Assembly: GCA_001899285.1 (NCBI GenBank)
Contig: MKWA01000022.1
Location: forward strand, 134,713-198,712
Direction: 5' to 3'
Length of the DNA: 64,000 nt
Source of the DNA: Rhizobiales bacterium 64-17
GTDB taxonomy: Bacteria > Pseudomonadota > Alphaproteobacteria > Rhizobiales > Xanthobacteraceae
The notes under the pieces were generated by a model. It saw nothing but the letters and a program-made list of their open reading frames with translations. It made no database searches and was not told where the DNA came from. The stretch's first letter is position 1. Every line of letters starts with the position of its first letter. Positions 17,076-26,617 of the stretch are shown here, piece after piece. A program made the translations under genes and the position numbers.

Positions 17076-18140
17076 ATGCCGAAACTGACGCGCCAGCACG
17101 CGCCTGACCAGTCCCGCATTCCGATGTCGCTGTTCACCACGCAGGGCTTGCCGGTGGCGGAGCGGTTCGCCGCGTGGTGCGAGAGCATCGGCGTGTTCCT
17201 GGAGGTGCGGCAACCTGACGCGACATCGCCCGCCGACTTCAGCGCGCAGGTGGAGGGCTATCTGCTGGAGGACGTGTTCCTGTCGCGTTGCACCACCCGT
17301 GCCCAGAAATTCGATCGGCACGCGGCGCGCATCGCTCAGGATTCCATCGACCATTACATGATTCAGGTGTTCCTCGACGGCGGTGTCGAGATGAACCGCG
17401 GGAACAGCCTGCAGCGGACCTCGCAGAACGGCGTGATCGTTTTCGATCTCGGCGAGGTGATGGACACCTTCAACACCGATTTCGATGTGCTGTCGCTGAT
17501 CATTCCACGCCGCCGGCTGGCGCCGCTGCTGACCTATCCGGACAGCCTGCAGGGCGCATGCGTCGATCCGGACAGCGGGGCGGGAATTCTGTTCTCGAAC
17601 TTTGTCGCAACCCTGTTCTCGGTGGCGCCGACGCTGACGCCGGTGGACGCCAGCCTGTCGGTGCGCACGCTGCTCGATCTCGCGGCGATGGCGTTCAACG
17701 GCATCGCGCTCAAGACCGGCGATCTGCCGGAACTGGCCCAGCAGGCCGAGCTGATGCGCGTGCAGAATTACATCAAGGAACGGCTGTCCTCGCCCGCGCT
17801 CGAACCCGACAGCGTCGCTGAAGGTGTCGGCATGTCGCGCGCGCGGCTGTACCGGCTGTTCGCGCCGATCGGCGGCGTCGCCGATTATATCCGCGAGCAG
17901 CGGCTGCGCCGCTGCCTCGCTGATCTCCTGTCGGCACAGCACGTGCACCGGCAGATCGCCGACGTCGCCTATCGCTGGGGTTTCAGCGATCCGGTCTCTT
18001 TCGCCAAGGCGTTCAAGCAGCGGTTCGGCCGCACGCCGTCAGACGCGCGCGAAGCGGCGGCGACGCTGATGCGCCGCGGCGGCGACGATCCGCGTCCCGG
18101 TGACCGGCTCTATGAACAGTGGATCACCGGCCTGGCGTAA
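17076..18140 (+). CDS. AraC-family transcriptional regulator
   Basis: A 354-residue regulator with an N-terminal AraC-binding-like sensor domain (about 30-210; LEDVFLSRCTTRAQKFDRH and SIDHYMIQVFLDGG are typical) and a C-terminal double helix-turn-helix (about 245-345; DSVAEGVGMSRARLYRLFAPIGG and RQIADVAYRWGFSDPVSFAKAFK). It is divergent from the porin gene, with two direct repeats of AraC geometry in between. Signal unknown. ATG 17076 is the first plausible start; MSLFTTQG at 17124 is an alternative closer to the domain. Confidence 0.94.
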   Translation: MPKLTRQHAPDQSRIPMSLFTTQGLPVAERFAAWCESIGVFLEVRQPDATSPADFSAQVEGYLLEDVFLSRCTTRAQKFDRHAARIAQDSIDHYMIQVFLDGGVEMNRGNSLQRTSQNGVIVFDLGEVMDTFNTDFDVLSLIIPRRRLAPLLTYPDSLQGACVDPDSGAGILFSNFVATLFSVAPTLTPVDASLSVRTLLDLAAMAFNGIALKTGDLPELAQQAELMRVQNYIKERLSSPALEPDSVAEGVGMSRARLYRLFAPIGGVADYIREQRLRRCLADLLSAQHVHRQIADVAYRWGFSDPVSFAKAFKQRFGRTPSDAREAAATLMRRGGDDPRPGDRLYEQWITGLA

Positions 18141-18143
18141 GAC

Positions 18144-19559
18144 TCAGGGCGCGTTGAGCACCGCTTTGCACGCGGCCGGCAAGTCGGCGAGCTTGATCTG
18201 CTTCGGCGGTTTTGGCGTGACTCCGAACGGCGGCGGTTTGCGCGGCTCGATCGCTTTGGTGAACCAGAATTTGAAATCGGCGTCGGCGCAGCCTTCGCCG
18301 GACCCGACAGGCGGCTGCTTCTTGCACTCGGTCGCGCCGGGCGGACAGGCGAGGCGGACGTGGATGTGGTCGTGATGCCCGTACCACGGCCGTACGTGGC
18401 TCAACCATGAGCGGTCGCCGGTAGCGGTCTCGCACATCTGTTTCTTGATCGCCGCGTTGACCAGCACACGCTCAACGCCCGGCATCTGCGCAGCGGTCTT
18501 GATGAAGGCCATGTGCTGCGGCGTGTAGACCTTCGGATTGATGTGCTTCCAGTCGGACGCGACCAGATTGTTGGCCGCCATGTCCTCACGCTGCTGCGCG
18601 GAGAGAATGTCCTTCGGCATCGGAATGAACCAGATGTCCACATCGAGACCGGTCTGATGGCTGACATGGCCCGACACTGCCGGACCGCCGCGCGGCTGCG
18701 CCATGTCGCCGACGAGAATACCGTTCCACCCGGTCGCCTTGGCGGCACGGTCGGAGAAGGTTTTGATGAAGCGCACCAGTTGCGGCGTGCCCCAGTTGCG
18801 GTTGCGCGACAGCCGCATCACCTGCCAGTGCGGACCGTTGATCGGCAGCGCGACCGCGCCCTGCAAGCAGCCCTTCGGATAGTAGCCGATCGGCTCGGAC
18901 GGGCCCTTGGTCGGCGTCCGGACGGCCGCGAATTTATACTTCACCGCATCTTCCAGGCCGGGCGGCGGTTTCGGCGGCTCGGCGAACTTCGGCGTGATCG
19001 TCGGCGCTGATGGCGCCGCGGTCGGTGACGATTCTTCCGGCGTTTCGGTGACGGGCGGGGACGCGGGCGCATCCGCTACGGCGGGCGGCGCTGTTGGCGT
19101 CGGAGCAGGCGGTGTTACGGCAACAGGCGGTGGTGCGGGTGGCGGCGTCATCGCTAGCGGCGGCTGTTGCGGTGGCGGCAATAGCGGCGAAGACGGTTGC
19201 GGTGCCGCCGGCGGGCCTGAGGGCAAAGTTGGCGGTTGTTGCGCGATTACCGGTGGCGGCGGTGCTGCTGGTTGCTGCGTCATCGCCGGTGGCGGCGGAG
19301 ACGGCGGCTTCGGTTGCACGGGGGCAGGCACCTGTGGCGCGGCTTGCTGTGTCACTGGCGGCGAGGGTGCCGGTGATGGCGGTGCAAGTGCGGGAGCAGA
19401 TGTCGGAGCCGGTTGCGACGGCGTTTGCACGGAGGATGCTGACGCGACCTCGGGCGCTTTCTGCTCGATGGCGTTGCGCTCGTAATGGCGCATGAGGGTG
19501 ACGCCGCCGGCCGCCGCCGCGGTCACCATCAACGCTATGAAAGGGCCGCGCGACAGCAT
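18144..19559 (-). CDS. mepA: Penicillin-insensitive murein endopeptidase with long Pro-rich linker
   Basis: A 471-residue periplasmic zinc peptidase that cuts D-alanyl-meso-diaminopimelyl crosslinks in peptidoglycan. A short N-terminal hydrophobic segment (about 5-22) serves as signal or anchor. Residues about 45-200 are very rich in Pro and Ala (runs such as QQPPLAMTPPPAPPP), probably a spacer through the peptidoglycan. The M74 catalytic domain (about 225-435) includes GPHWQVMRLSRNRNWGTP, the metal motif GHVSHQTGLDVDIWF and HDHIHVRLACP. E. coli MepA is about 274 residues, so the extra length is the linker. It converges with the AraC-type gene, 3 bases between stops. Confidence 0.93.
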   Translation of the reverse strand: MLSRGPFIALMVTAAAAGGVTLMRHYERNAIEQKAPEVASASSVQTPSQPAPTSAPALAPPSPAPSPPVTQQAAPQVPAPVQPKPPSPPPPAMTQQPAAPPPPVIAQQPPTLPSGPPAAPQPSSPLLPPPQQPPLAMTPPPAPPPVAVTPPAPTPTAPPAVADAPASPPVTETPEESSPTAAPSAPTITPKFAEPPKPPPGLEDAVKYKFAAVRTPTKGPSEPIGYYPKGCLQGAVALPINGPHWQVMRLSRNRNWGTPQLVRFIKTFSDRAAKATGWNGILVGDMAQPRGGPAVSGHVSHQTGLDVDIWFIPMPKDILSAQQREDMAANNLVASDWKHINPKVYTPQHMAFIKTAAQMPGVERVLVNAAIKKQMCETATGDRSWLSHVRPWYGHHDHIHVRLACPPGATECKKQPPVGSGEGCADADFKFWFTKAIEPRKPPPFGVTPKPPKQIKLADLPAACKAVLNAP

Positions 19560-19709
19560 AAGCGGAGGTCTATCCGACCCGCAGCGCCCTGTCAGGTTAA
19601 AACGGTGTGACGGTTAAATGGCGGGCCGTTAACGCCCGGTTCCATCGTTAACGGTGGCAGGCGGCCTCAGACGGCCACCTTGAGCGTGGCCATAGTCTGA
19701 CGCGAAGCG

Positions 19710-21521
19710 TCAGACGTCGACCTTCAGTGCCGCAATGAAGGCTTCCTGCGGAATATCGACCTTGCCGTATTGCCGCATCTTCTTCTTGCCTTCCTTCTGC
19801 TTGTCCAGAAGCTTTCTCTTTCTGGAGACGTCGCCGCCGTAGCACTTGGCGGTCACGTCCTTGCGCAGCGCGCGCACCGTCTCGCGGGCGATGATCTTGC
19901 CGCCGATGGCGGCCTGAATCGGCACCTGGAACATGTGCGGCGGGATTAGCTCCTTCAGCTTCTCCACCATGGCGCGGCCGCGCTGCTCGGCGCGCGAGCG
20001 GTGCACCAGCATCGACAGCGCATCGACCGGCTCGGCGTTGACCAGAATCTGCATCTTGACGAGGTCGGACGCGCGATAGTCGGTGAGGTGATAGTCGAAC
20101 GAGGCATAACCGCGCGACACCGATTTCAGCCGGTCGTAGAAGTCGAACACCACTTCGTTGAGCGGCAGCGCGTACTTCGCCATGGCGCGCGAGCCGACAT
20201 AAGTGAGTTCGAGCTGCTCGCCGCGGCGGTCCTGACACAGCTTGAGCACCGAGCCGAGATATTCGTCGGGCGTGAGGATCGTCGCCTCGATCCATGGCTC
20301 CTGAATTTCGAGGATCTGCATCACGTCCGGCATGTCGACCGGATTGTGAATCTCGATGTGCGAGCCGTCGCGCAGCGCCATCTTGTAGATCACCGACGGC
20401 GCGGTGGCGATCAGGTCGAGATTGAATTCGCGCTCCAGCCGTTCCTGGATGATTTCCAGATGCAACAGGCCGAGGAAGCCGCAGCGGAAGCCGAAGCCGA
20501 GCGCGGCGGAGGATTCCATCTCGAACGAGAAGCTGGCGTCGTTGAGCCGCAGCTTGCCCATTGCCGCGCGCAAATCCTCGAACGCCGCGGCGTCCACGGG
20601 GAACAGGCCGCAGAACACGACAGGCACCGCGGGGCGGAAGCCCGACAGCGGCTCTGCCACCGGCTTCTTCTCGTCGGTGATGGTGTCGCCGACGCGGGTG
20701 TCCGCCACCTCCTTGATCGAAGCGGTGAGCATGCCGATCTCGCCGGGGCCAAGCTCGGCCACCTGCGCGAGCTTCGGCGTGAACACGCCAACGCGATCCA
20801 CTTCGTAGGTGGCGTCGGTGCCCATCATCAGGATGCGCTGGCCCTTCTTCAGCGTGCCGTCGACGACGCGCACCAGCACGACCACGCCGAGATAGGCGTC
20901 GTACCAGCTATCGACCAGCAGGGCTTTCAGCGGCGCATCGCGATCGCCCTTCGGCGGCGGCAGGCGGGTGACGATCGCCTCCAGCACGTCGCCGATGCCG
21001 ATGCCGGTCTTGGCCGAGATCATCACCGCGTCGGAGGCGTCCAACCCGATCACGTCCTCGATCTGCTGCTTGATCTTGTCCGGCTCGGCGGCGGGCAGGT
21101 CGATCTTGTTGAGGACGGGGACGATCTCGTGGCCGTTGTCGAGCGCCTGATAGACGTTGGCGAGGGTCTGCGCCTCGACGCCCTGCGAGGCGTCGACCAC
21201 CAGCAGCGAGCCTTCGCACGCGGCCAGCGACCGCGACACTTCGTAGGCGAAGTCGACGTGGCCGGGCGTATCCATCAGGTTGAGGATGTAAGTCTTGCCG
21301 TCCTTGGCCGTGTAGTTCAGGCGCACGGTCTGCGCCTTGATGGTGATGCCGCGCTCGCGCTCGATATCCATATTGTCGAGCACCTGCTCCTTGCCGGCCA
21401 TTTCGCGCGCGTCGAGCCCGCCGGTCTGCTGAATCAGCCGGTCGGCGAGCGTCGATTTGCCATGGTCGATATGCGCGACGATGGAGAAGTTGCGGATATT
21501 GTCGATCGGGGCGGTCGTCAT
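19710..21521 (-). CDS. lepA: Elongation factor 4 (LepA), ribosome back-translocating GTPase
   Basis: A 603-residue translation GTPase. From the start: [21 protein letters not shown] (P-loop about 17-25), [12 protein letters not shown] (switch I), DTPGHVDF (G3), NKIDLP (G4), then the EF-G-like domains and the LepA-specific C-terminal domain ([17 protein letters not shown]). It should bind the ribosome and aid biogenesis or recovery of stalled ribosomes. I set the start at 21521 ([11 protein letters not shown]), the family N-terminus; the frame stays open far upstream only because it runs antisense to the glycosyltransferase gene. Length matches the family. Confidence 0.98.
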   Translation of the reverse strand: MTTAPIDNIRNFSIVAHIDHGKSTLADRLIQQTGGLDAREMAGKEQVLDNMDIERERGITIKAQTVRLNYTAKDGKTYILNLMDTPGHVDFAYEVSRSLAACEGSLLVVDASQGVEAQTLANVYQALDNGHEIVPVLNKIDLPAAEPDKIKQQIEDVIGLDASDAVMISAKTGIGIGDVLEAIVTRLPPPKGDRDAPLKALLVDSWYDAYLGVVVLVRVVDGTLKKGQRILMMGTDATYEVDRVGVFTPKLAQVAELGPGEIGMLTASIKEVADTRVGDTITDEKKPVAEPLSGFRPAVPVVFCGLFPVDAAAFEDLRAAMGKLRLNDASFSFEMESSAALGFGFRCGFLGLLHLEIIQERLEREFNLDLIATAPSVIYKMALRDGSHIEIHNPVDMPDVMQILEIQEPWIEATILTPDEYLGSVLKLCQDRRGEQLELTYVGSRAMAKYALPLNEVVFDFYDRLKSVSRGYASFDYHLTDYRASDLVKMQILVNAEPVDALSMLVHRSRAEQRGRAMVEKLKELIPPHMFQVPIQAAIGGKIIARETVRALRKDVTAKCYGGDVSRKRKLLDKQKEGKKKMRQYGKVDIPQEAFIAALKVDV

Positions 21522-21670
21522 GCGGCGCGGGATAACATTGGCGTTGCGGGGCTTCAAGCTGCGCCTGCCGGGATAGGCGCCGGGGGGGAAGCTTGCCTCG
21601 CAGATGGGGTAAAGGTGGGGCGGCTGACGGACCCTCTCCCGGCTCGCCCTCGCTGGCGCTCGGCGATCCA

Positions 21671-21694
21671 CCCTCTCCCGTAAACGGGAGAGGG
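21671..21694. repeat. Short perfect hairpin (intergenic repeat)
   Basis: CCCTCTCCCG-TAAA-CGGGAGAGGG, a 10-bp perfect stem with a 4-base loop, lies in the 231-base gap between lepA and the divergent glycosyltransferase gene. The same CCCTCTCCC motif also occurs nearby (21630 region) in single form. No T-run follows on either strand. Probably a dispersed repeat of this bacterial group. Confidence 0.6.
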
Positions 21695-21752
21695 GAAAAA
21701 GAGCCAGCCTCCCGCCGTGGACGCCCCGGATCGGCCGTGCCATGAACCCGGC

Positions 21753-23309
21753 ATGACAGGTGCCAAGCCTTCCCGTCCTTTCCGCGCCATCGACACGTTG
21801 GGCGGCCGCCTGCGCGCGGCGCTGGCCGACCCGCGCCACGGCGACCGGCGCAATAACCGCAATATGGCGCTGGCGCTGGTGTTCTACACGCTGCTGTGGG
21901 CGCTCTATGGCGTGCTGGCCAAGGCCGGGCAGGACGTGCATCCGGACATGGCGGAGCTTGTCACCTGGGCGCGCGAGCCGGCGCTCGGCTATTTCAAGCA
22001 TCCGCCGCTCGCGGCGTGGCTGGTGGCCGGCTGGTTCCGCATCTTCCCGGTGGCCGACTGGTCCTATTACCTGCTGGCGGCGGCGATGCCGTCGCTCGCT
22101 TTGTGGATCGTCTGGCGCCTGAGCGCCGACTACCTGGATATCGACAAGCGCATCCTCGGCGTCGCGTTGCTGACGCTGACGCCATTCTTCGGCGTCATCG
22201 CGCTGAAATTCAACGTCAACACCGTGCTGTTGCCGCTGTGGGCGGCGACCGCGTTCGCGTTCCTGCGCGCATTCGAGCGGCGCAGCCTCCTCTGGGCGGT
22301 GTTGGCCGGGCTGTGCGCGGCGGGCGCGATGCTCGGCAAATACTGGTCGATGTTCCTGATCGCCGGGCTGGTGCTGGCGGCGCTGATGGATCGCCGCCGC
22401 TGGTCCTTCCTGCTGTCGCCGGTGGCGTGGATCATGGTCGTTGTCGGCGCGGCCGTGTTGGCGCCGCACATCGTCTGGCTGGTGCAGAACGATTATCCGC
22501 CGTTCCGCTATGTCGCCGCGGCGCATGCGCCGGCGACGTTGTTCGCGTCGGCGCGCAGCGCGGTGACATATCTTCTTGGCTCCGCGGCCTATGTAGCGCT
22601 GCCGGTCGTTCTCGTTCTGCTCGCGGCGCGGCCGGATCGCGCCACGGTGCACGACATGCTGTGGCCGCAAGACCCGGCGCGGCGGCTCGCGGCGCGCGCG
22701 TTCTTTATGCCGCTGCTGCTGCCGGTGTTCGGCGCCATCGCGTTTTCCGTCGAGGTGACGTCGCTGTGGAGCATGTCAGCTTTCGCGCTGCTGCCGGTGG
22801 CGCTGTTGTCGCCGCCGCGGCTCGCCGTGCCGCGCATCGCGGTTGATCGCATTCTGACGCTTGCGATTTTCATTCCGGTACTGATGACACTGGCCGCGCC
22901 GGTGATCGCCATCGTCATCCAGCGCAACGGCCTGCCACCGGACCAGACTCAAGGTAGCCTCGTAGCACCGTGGGTTGAGGCCACCTGGCGCGCGCGCACG
23001 TCCGCGCCGCTGCGCATCGTCGGCGGCGACAATGCCTATGGTACGGCGTTCTATCTGGCCGACAAGCCGACAGCGTTTCCGGATTTCAACAAGGCGGAAG
23101 CGATCTGGATGGACGAGGCGCGCGTGACGCGCGACGGCATGGCGATGGTGTGTCGTGTCGCCAATGCCGGCTGTATCGCCGAGGCGCAACGTCGTGCGGC
23201 TGTCGATCCGCGGGGCGGCGCACCGGTCGATGTCACGGTCGCGCGCATGCTCGCCGGTTATTCCGAAGCGCCGCAGCGTTATCGCATCTGGGTGTTGCCG
23301 CCGAAGTGA
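21753..23309 (+). CDS. ArnT/PMT-type membrane glycosyltransferase
   Basis: A 518-residue integral membrane protein with about ten to twelve helices. The first periplasmic loop carries the acidic motif in [31 protein letters not shown], the layout of PMT/ArnT-like (GT39/GT83) enzymes, in which a lipid-linked sugar is transferred to a lipid or protein in the periplasm. The C-terminal half is a soluble periplasmic domain ([19 protein letters not shown]). ATG 21753 is preferred; 21717 is possible. It is divergent from lepA. Donor and acceptor cannot be told from the sequence. Confidence 0.88.
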   Translation: MTGAKPSRPFRAIDTLGGRLRAALADPRHGDRRNNRNMALALVFYTLLWALYGVLAKAGQDVHPDMAELVTWAREPALGYFKHPPLAAWLVAGWFRIFPVADWSYYLLAAAMPSLALWIVWRLSADYLDIDKRILGVALLTLTPFFGVIALKFNVNTVLLPLWAATAFAFLRAFERRSLLWAVLAGLCAAGAMLGKYWSMFLIAGLVLAALMDRRRWSFLLSPVAWIMVVVGAAVLAPHIVWLVQNDYPPFRYVAAAHAPATLFASARSAVTYLLGSAAYVALPVVLVLLAARPDRATVHDMLWPQDPARRLAARAFFMPLLLPVFGAIAFSVEVTSLWSMSAFALLPVALLSPPRLAVPRIAVDRILTLAIFIPVLMTLAAPVIAIVIQRNGLPPDQTQGSLVAPWVEATWRARTSAPLRIVGGDNAYGTAFYLADKPTAFPDFNKAEAIWMDEARVTRDGMAMVCRVANAGCIAEAQRRAAVDPRGGAPVDVTVARMLAGYSEAPQRYRIWVLPPK

Positions 23310-23335
23310 GTGATGCGGCGGCCTATCCCGCTGCG

Positions 23336-23944
23336 CTACAGCGACGGCTGATGCCGGATGATCACCTTGGTGCCGACATTGACCCGTTCGTAGAGGTCGA
23401 TGACGTCGTCGTTGACCAGCCGGAAGCAGCCCGACGACACCGCGCTGCCGATGGTCTGCGGCTGGTTGGTGCCGTGGATGCGGTACACCGTGGTGCCGAG
23501 ATACATGGCGCGCGCGCCCATCGGATTGCCGGGGCCGCCAGCCATGAAGCGCGGCAGATAGGGCTGGCGCGCGATCATCTCCGAGGGCGGCGTCCAATCC
23601 GGCCATTCCGCCTTGCGTGACACCTTGACCAGGCCGGCCCACTGGAAGCCTTCGCGGCCGACACCGATGCCGTAGCGGATCGCCCGCGTCGGCGACTGGA
23701 TCAGATAAAGGAAGCGCGTTTCGGTATCGACGATGATCGTTCCTGGCGCCTCGGTGTTGCGGAAGAACACCGGCTGGCGGCGATAGGCCGGGTCGAGCCC
23801 TTCCTCGCCTTCGGGAGCCATCAGGCCGGGCTGATCGTCGATCTGCATTTCGCCCGGGTGGTATTGCGCGTCGGCGCGCATGGGCGCGACAGTGGACGCG
23901 ATGACGATCGAAGCGAGCAGCAGGACACTTGCAGACAGGCGCAT
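23336..23944 (-). CDS. L,D-transpeptidase (YkuD domain)
   Basis: A 202-residue exported enzyme that forms L,D-crosslinks in peptidoglycan or attaches proteins to it. The signal peptide is residues 1-27 (MRLSASVLLLASIVIASTVAP...). The YkuD domain covers about 75-196 with the catalytic signature HGTNQPQTIGSAVSSGCFRL: His157 and the nucleophile Cys173. Size is that of the short ErfK-like Rhizobiales enzymes. It converges with the glycosyltransferase gene and is divergent from the SOS cassette. Confidence 0.95.
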   Translation of the reverse strand: MRLSASVLLLASIVIASTVAPMRADAQYHPGEMQIDDQPGLMAPEGEEGLDPAYRRQPVFFRNTEAPGTIIVDTETRFLYLIQSPTRAIRYGIGVGREGFQWAGLVKVSRKAEWPDWTPPSEMIARQPYLPRFMAGGPGNPMGARAMYLGTTVYRIHGTNQPQTIGSAVSSGCFRLVNDDVIDLYERVNVGTKVIIRHQPSL

Positions 23945-24262
23945 GAGATCATTCCAGCCGGAGCCGGTTTATTCTCACTTAACGCCGCGGGATTTGGCAA
24001 CCGCACGACGATGCGGGATCGCGGCATGGGAATACCAGCATCATCCTCGGGATAAATTTGGTGCGAGACGATCATACGCGCGATGCCGACGCTGTCGCAG
24101 CGGCGCGGCCGGCTTTTTCGTTCGCGCATCCGTGCTGCGATTTATGCTGCGCCCATGCTGCAGCATGCTGCACAAGGGGCGGATTTGTCGCTGGTTTATG
24201 CTGCAGTGACGAATTTCTATGTTGCGCGGTAAGATCATGATTTAATTTATCTTTTTCCGTGC
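23945..24262. other. Intergenic region with helically spaced ATGCTGC heptamers
   Basis: This gap, less GC-rich than its surroundings, holds no supported gene. ATGCTGC occurs at 24144, 24155, 24165 and 24198, and GTGCTGC at 24132; the steps (12, 11, 10, 33) are near whole helical turns. The longer TTTATGCTGC occurs twice (24141 and 24195), and 24154-24167 (CATGCTGCAGCATG) is a perfect palindrome. This looks like a protein-binding array between the L,D-transpeptidase gene and imuA, but no known factor is assigned. Confidence 0.5.
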
Positions 24263-24308
24263 TTGACTCTGGTGTGCCGCTCCGGAATGATGAGAACATA
24301 TCATGAAC
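24263..24308 (+). promoter_or_regulatory. SOS promoter: -35/-10 plus LexA box
   Basis: TTGACT (24263-24268), a 17-base spacer and AATGAT (24286-24291) form a plausible promoter. Immediately downstream GAAC-ATATCAT-GAAC (24294-24308) is the GAAC-N7-GAAC form, identical to GTTC-N7-GTTC on the other strand, of the alphaproteobacterial LexA box. It covers the expected transcription start and ends 4 bases before the first imuA ATG, so LexA would repress the whole cassette until DNA damage. Confidence 0.88.
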
Positions 24309-24312
24309 AAGG

Positions 24313-25116
24313 ATGATGCGCGTGACTGCTGGCAAACCAGCCACCCTTGACCGTCTGCGGCAGGAGGTGGCGCGGATCGAGGGGGTGCCGACGACAATGG
24401 AGACCGGCGACCGGCTCCGGCCGCTCGGCGTCGCGGCGATCGATGCCGTGTTGCAAGGCGGGCTGATGCCGGCCGCGCTGCACGAGATCGCCCCGGCACG
24501 GATGACGGACCTCGGCGCCACCTGCGGTTTTGCCGTCGCGCTCGCCGCCCGGCCGGCCCCGGCAAGAGGCGAGAAACGCCGCGAGGTCTTGTGGATTCAG
24601 ACCGACTTCGCGGCGCTGGAAAGTGGCCGTCCTTACGGGCCGGGCTGCGACCTGTTCGGCCTGCCGACCCGCCGCTTGCTGCTGCTCACCGTGCCGCGCC
24701 CGGTCGATCTGCTCTGGGCGATGGAGGAGGCATTGCGCAGCCGGGCGCTCGCCACCGTGATTGGCGAACTGCCGCAGGACGGCACGGCCGCCGACCTCAC
24801 GGCGACCCGCCGGCTGACGCTCGCCGCGCGCGAGGGTGACAGCCTCGGCCTGCTGCTGCGCCACCAGTCCTCGCCGCTGACCAGCTCTGCCGAGACGCGG
24901 TGGCAGGTGGCCGCCGCCCCCAGCCGTCCGGACCGGTTCGGCGGTCTCGGCTGCACCGCTTTCGCTTTGTCTCTCACCAAAAACCGCCGCGGCCCCACCG
25001 GCCGCTGGCTCGTAGCATGGGATCATCATGAGTGCGCTTTCTCGGCGCTATCTCTCGGTGTGGCTGCGGCGGCTGTCGACCGACCGGATCGAACGCCGCT
25101 CGTCCGCGCCGGGTGA
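24313..25116 (+). CDS. imuA: ImuA, accessory protein of the SOS mutasome
   Basis: A 267-residue RecA-like protein lacking a good Walker A motif. The N-terminal pattern GDRLRPLGVAAIDAVLQGGLMPAALHEIAP and the middle VLWIQTDFAALESGRPYGPGCDLFGL are typical of ImuA from alphaproteobacteria. It works with ImuB and DnaE2 in damage-induced translesion synthesis. Two ATGs (24313, 24316) and a GTG (24322) are possible starts; AAGGA at 24309-24313 fits the GTG best by spacing. It overlaps imuB by 89 bases in another frame. A LexA box sits on its promoter. Confidence 0.93.
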   Translation: MMRVTAGKPATLDRLRQEVARIEGVPTTMETGDRLRPLGVAAIDAVLQGGLMPAALHEIAPARMTDLGATCGFAVALAARPAPARGEKRREVLWIQTDFAALESGRPYGPGCDLFGLPTRRLLLLTVPRPVDLLWAMEEALRSRALATVIGELPQDGTAADLTATRRLTLAAREGDSLGLLLRHQSSPLTSSAETRWQVAAAPSRPDRFGGLGCTAFALSLTKNRRGPTGRWLVAWDHHECAFSALSLGVAAAAVDRPDRTPLVRAG

Positions 25117-26608
25117 TGCGCCGCTCATCGTCGTCGAACCGGTCAAGGGCGCGCTGCGCATCGCCGCGCTGAATGACGCGGCAGCGGCGCTCGGTCTGAC
25201 GCCGGGTCTGCCGCTCGCCGATGCGCGGGCGCGTTACACGTCGTTGCAGGTGGCACAGGCGGAGCTGGAAGCCGACCGCGCTTTGCTCGTCGCGGTCGCC
25301 GACTGGTGCGACCGCTACACGCCGCTGGTCGGCCTCGATGCGCCCGATGGTCTACTGCTCGACATCACCGGTTGCGCGCATCTGTTCGGCGGCGAACGAG
25401 CGATGGCGCACGATGTGATGTTGCGGCTGGCGCGACAGGGATTGCAGGCGCGCATTGGCATCGCCGGCACGGTTGGCTGCGCGTCAGCGGTCGCACGGTT
25501 CAGCAAAGGCGGGATCGTGCCGCCCGGCGAGGAAACAGCCACGCTCGCACCGCTGCCGCCGCTCGCGTTGCGCATCGACCCGGAGATCACGCGGCTCCTG
25601 GCGCAGACCGGCCTGCGCCGCATCGCCGACCTCGCGACGCGGCCGCGCGCACCGCTTGCCGCGCGCTACGGCCAGGATCTGCTGCGCCGGCTCGATCGGG
25701 CGTTCGGCATCGAAGATGAATCCATCACGCCGCGTCTGCCGGTGCCGCCCTATGTGGCGGAGCGCCGCTTTCCCGATCCGATCGGCCGCGAGGACGACGT
25801 GCTCGGTACCGTCGCGCAACTGGCGCAGGAATTATGCGTGCTGATGGAGCGGCGCGGCGAGGGCGCGCGGCATATCCAGACCGCGCTGTTCCGCGCCGAC
25901 GGCAAGGTCTACCGCATCGACGCCGGCGCGGGACAGCCGTTGCGCGACCCGGAGCGTATCCGCCGTCTGTTCCTCGAACGCTTCGCCGTGGTCGGCGACG
26001 CCTGCGATCCCGGCTTCGGCTACGACATGATCCGGCTGTCGGCGCTGGTCGCCGACCGCATGGATCCGGTGCAGAGCGGCCTCGGCGCGCCGGACCCGCA
26101 GGCGGCGCTCACGCATCTGATCGACCGGCTCGGCGCGCGGTTCGGCCGGCAACGAATCGCGCGGCTGGTCACACAGGACAAGCACATCCCGGAAGCGGCG
26201 GTAGCGATGGTGCCGGCGGCGCATCAGGCGTCGCCATCCACACCATGGGAGGACGAGCAGGACAGCCTCGCGCCGATCCGGCCGACCCGGATGCTTGCGA
26301 CGCCGGAACGGATCGACGGCGTCCTCAACGAAGTGCCGGACGGCGCGCCGGTCCGGTTCACGTGGCGTGATGCTTTTTATCATGTCGCTATCGCCGAAGG
26401 TCCGGAGCGGATCGCGCCGGAATGGTGGCGCGGCGAGAGCAATGTCCATCCGCGCGATTATTTCCGGATCGAAACCGGAGACGGTTTCCGTGCTTGGATT
26501 TTCCGGCAGGATAGGCTGTGCAAATTCAAGCAGATTCAGGATGACGGCACCGAGAAAGATGTTGTCGAACTGAAGGCGCACTGGTTCCTGCACGGCTTGA
26601 TGGCGTGA
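25028..26608 (+). CDS. imuB: ImuB, inactive Y-family polymerase homologue
   Basis: A 526-residue Y-family polymerase-like protein that acts as the clamp-binding hub of the ImuA-ImuB-DnaE2 mutasome. It opens with RRYLSVWLRRLSTDRIERR, where active Pol IV has acidic metal-binding residues, so the catalytic site is missing as in other ImuB proteins. Then come LVGLDAPDGLLLDITGCAHLFGGE and a little-finger-like region, and a C-terminal extension with FRIETGDGFRAWIFRQDRLCKFKQ that is typical of ImuB. The start lies within the 3' end of imuA; the stop is 9 bases before dnaE2. Confidence 0.95.
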   Translation: MSALSRRYLSVWLRRLSTDRIERRSSAPGDAPLIVVEPVKGALRIAALNDAAAALGLTPGLPLADARARYTSLQVAQAELEADRALLVAVADWCDRYTPLVGLDAPDGLLLDITGCAHLFGGERAMAHDVMLRLARQGLQARIGIAGTVGCASAVARFSKGGIVPPGEETATLAPLPPLALRIDPEITRLLAQTGLRRIADLATRPRAPLAARYGQDLLRRLDRAFGIEDESITPRLPVPPYVAERRFPDPIGREDDVLGTVAQLAQELCVLMERRGEGARHIQTALFRADGKVYRIDAGAGQPLRDPERIRRLFLERFAVVGDACDPGFGYDMIRLSALVADRMDPVQSGLGAPDPQAALTHLIDRLGARFGRQRIARLVTQDKHIPEAAVAMVPAAHQASPSTPWEDEQDSLAPIRPTRMLATPERIDGVLNEVPDGAPVRFTWRDAFYHVAIAEGPERIAPEWWRGESNVHPRDYFRIETGDGFRAWIFRQDRLCKFKQIQDDGTEKDVVELKAHWFLHGLMA

Positions 26609-26617
26609 GCGCTTATC

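Noticed and set aside
21522-22670. Long N-terminal extension of LepA
   Set aside because: The LepA family N-terminus begins at 21521 and the extension runs antisense to the glycosyltransferase gene.
24132-24204. CRISPR-like repeats
   Set aside because: The units are only seven bases, spacing is one helical turn, and there are no cas genes.
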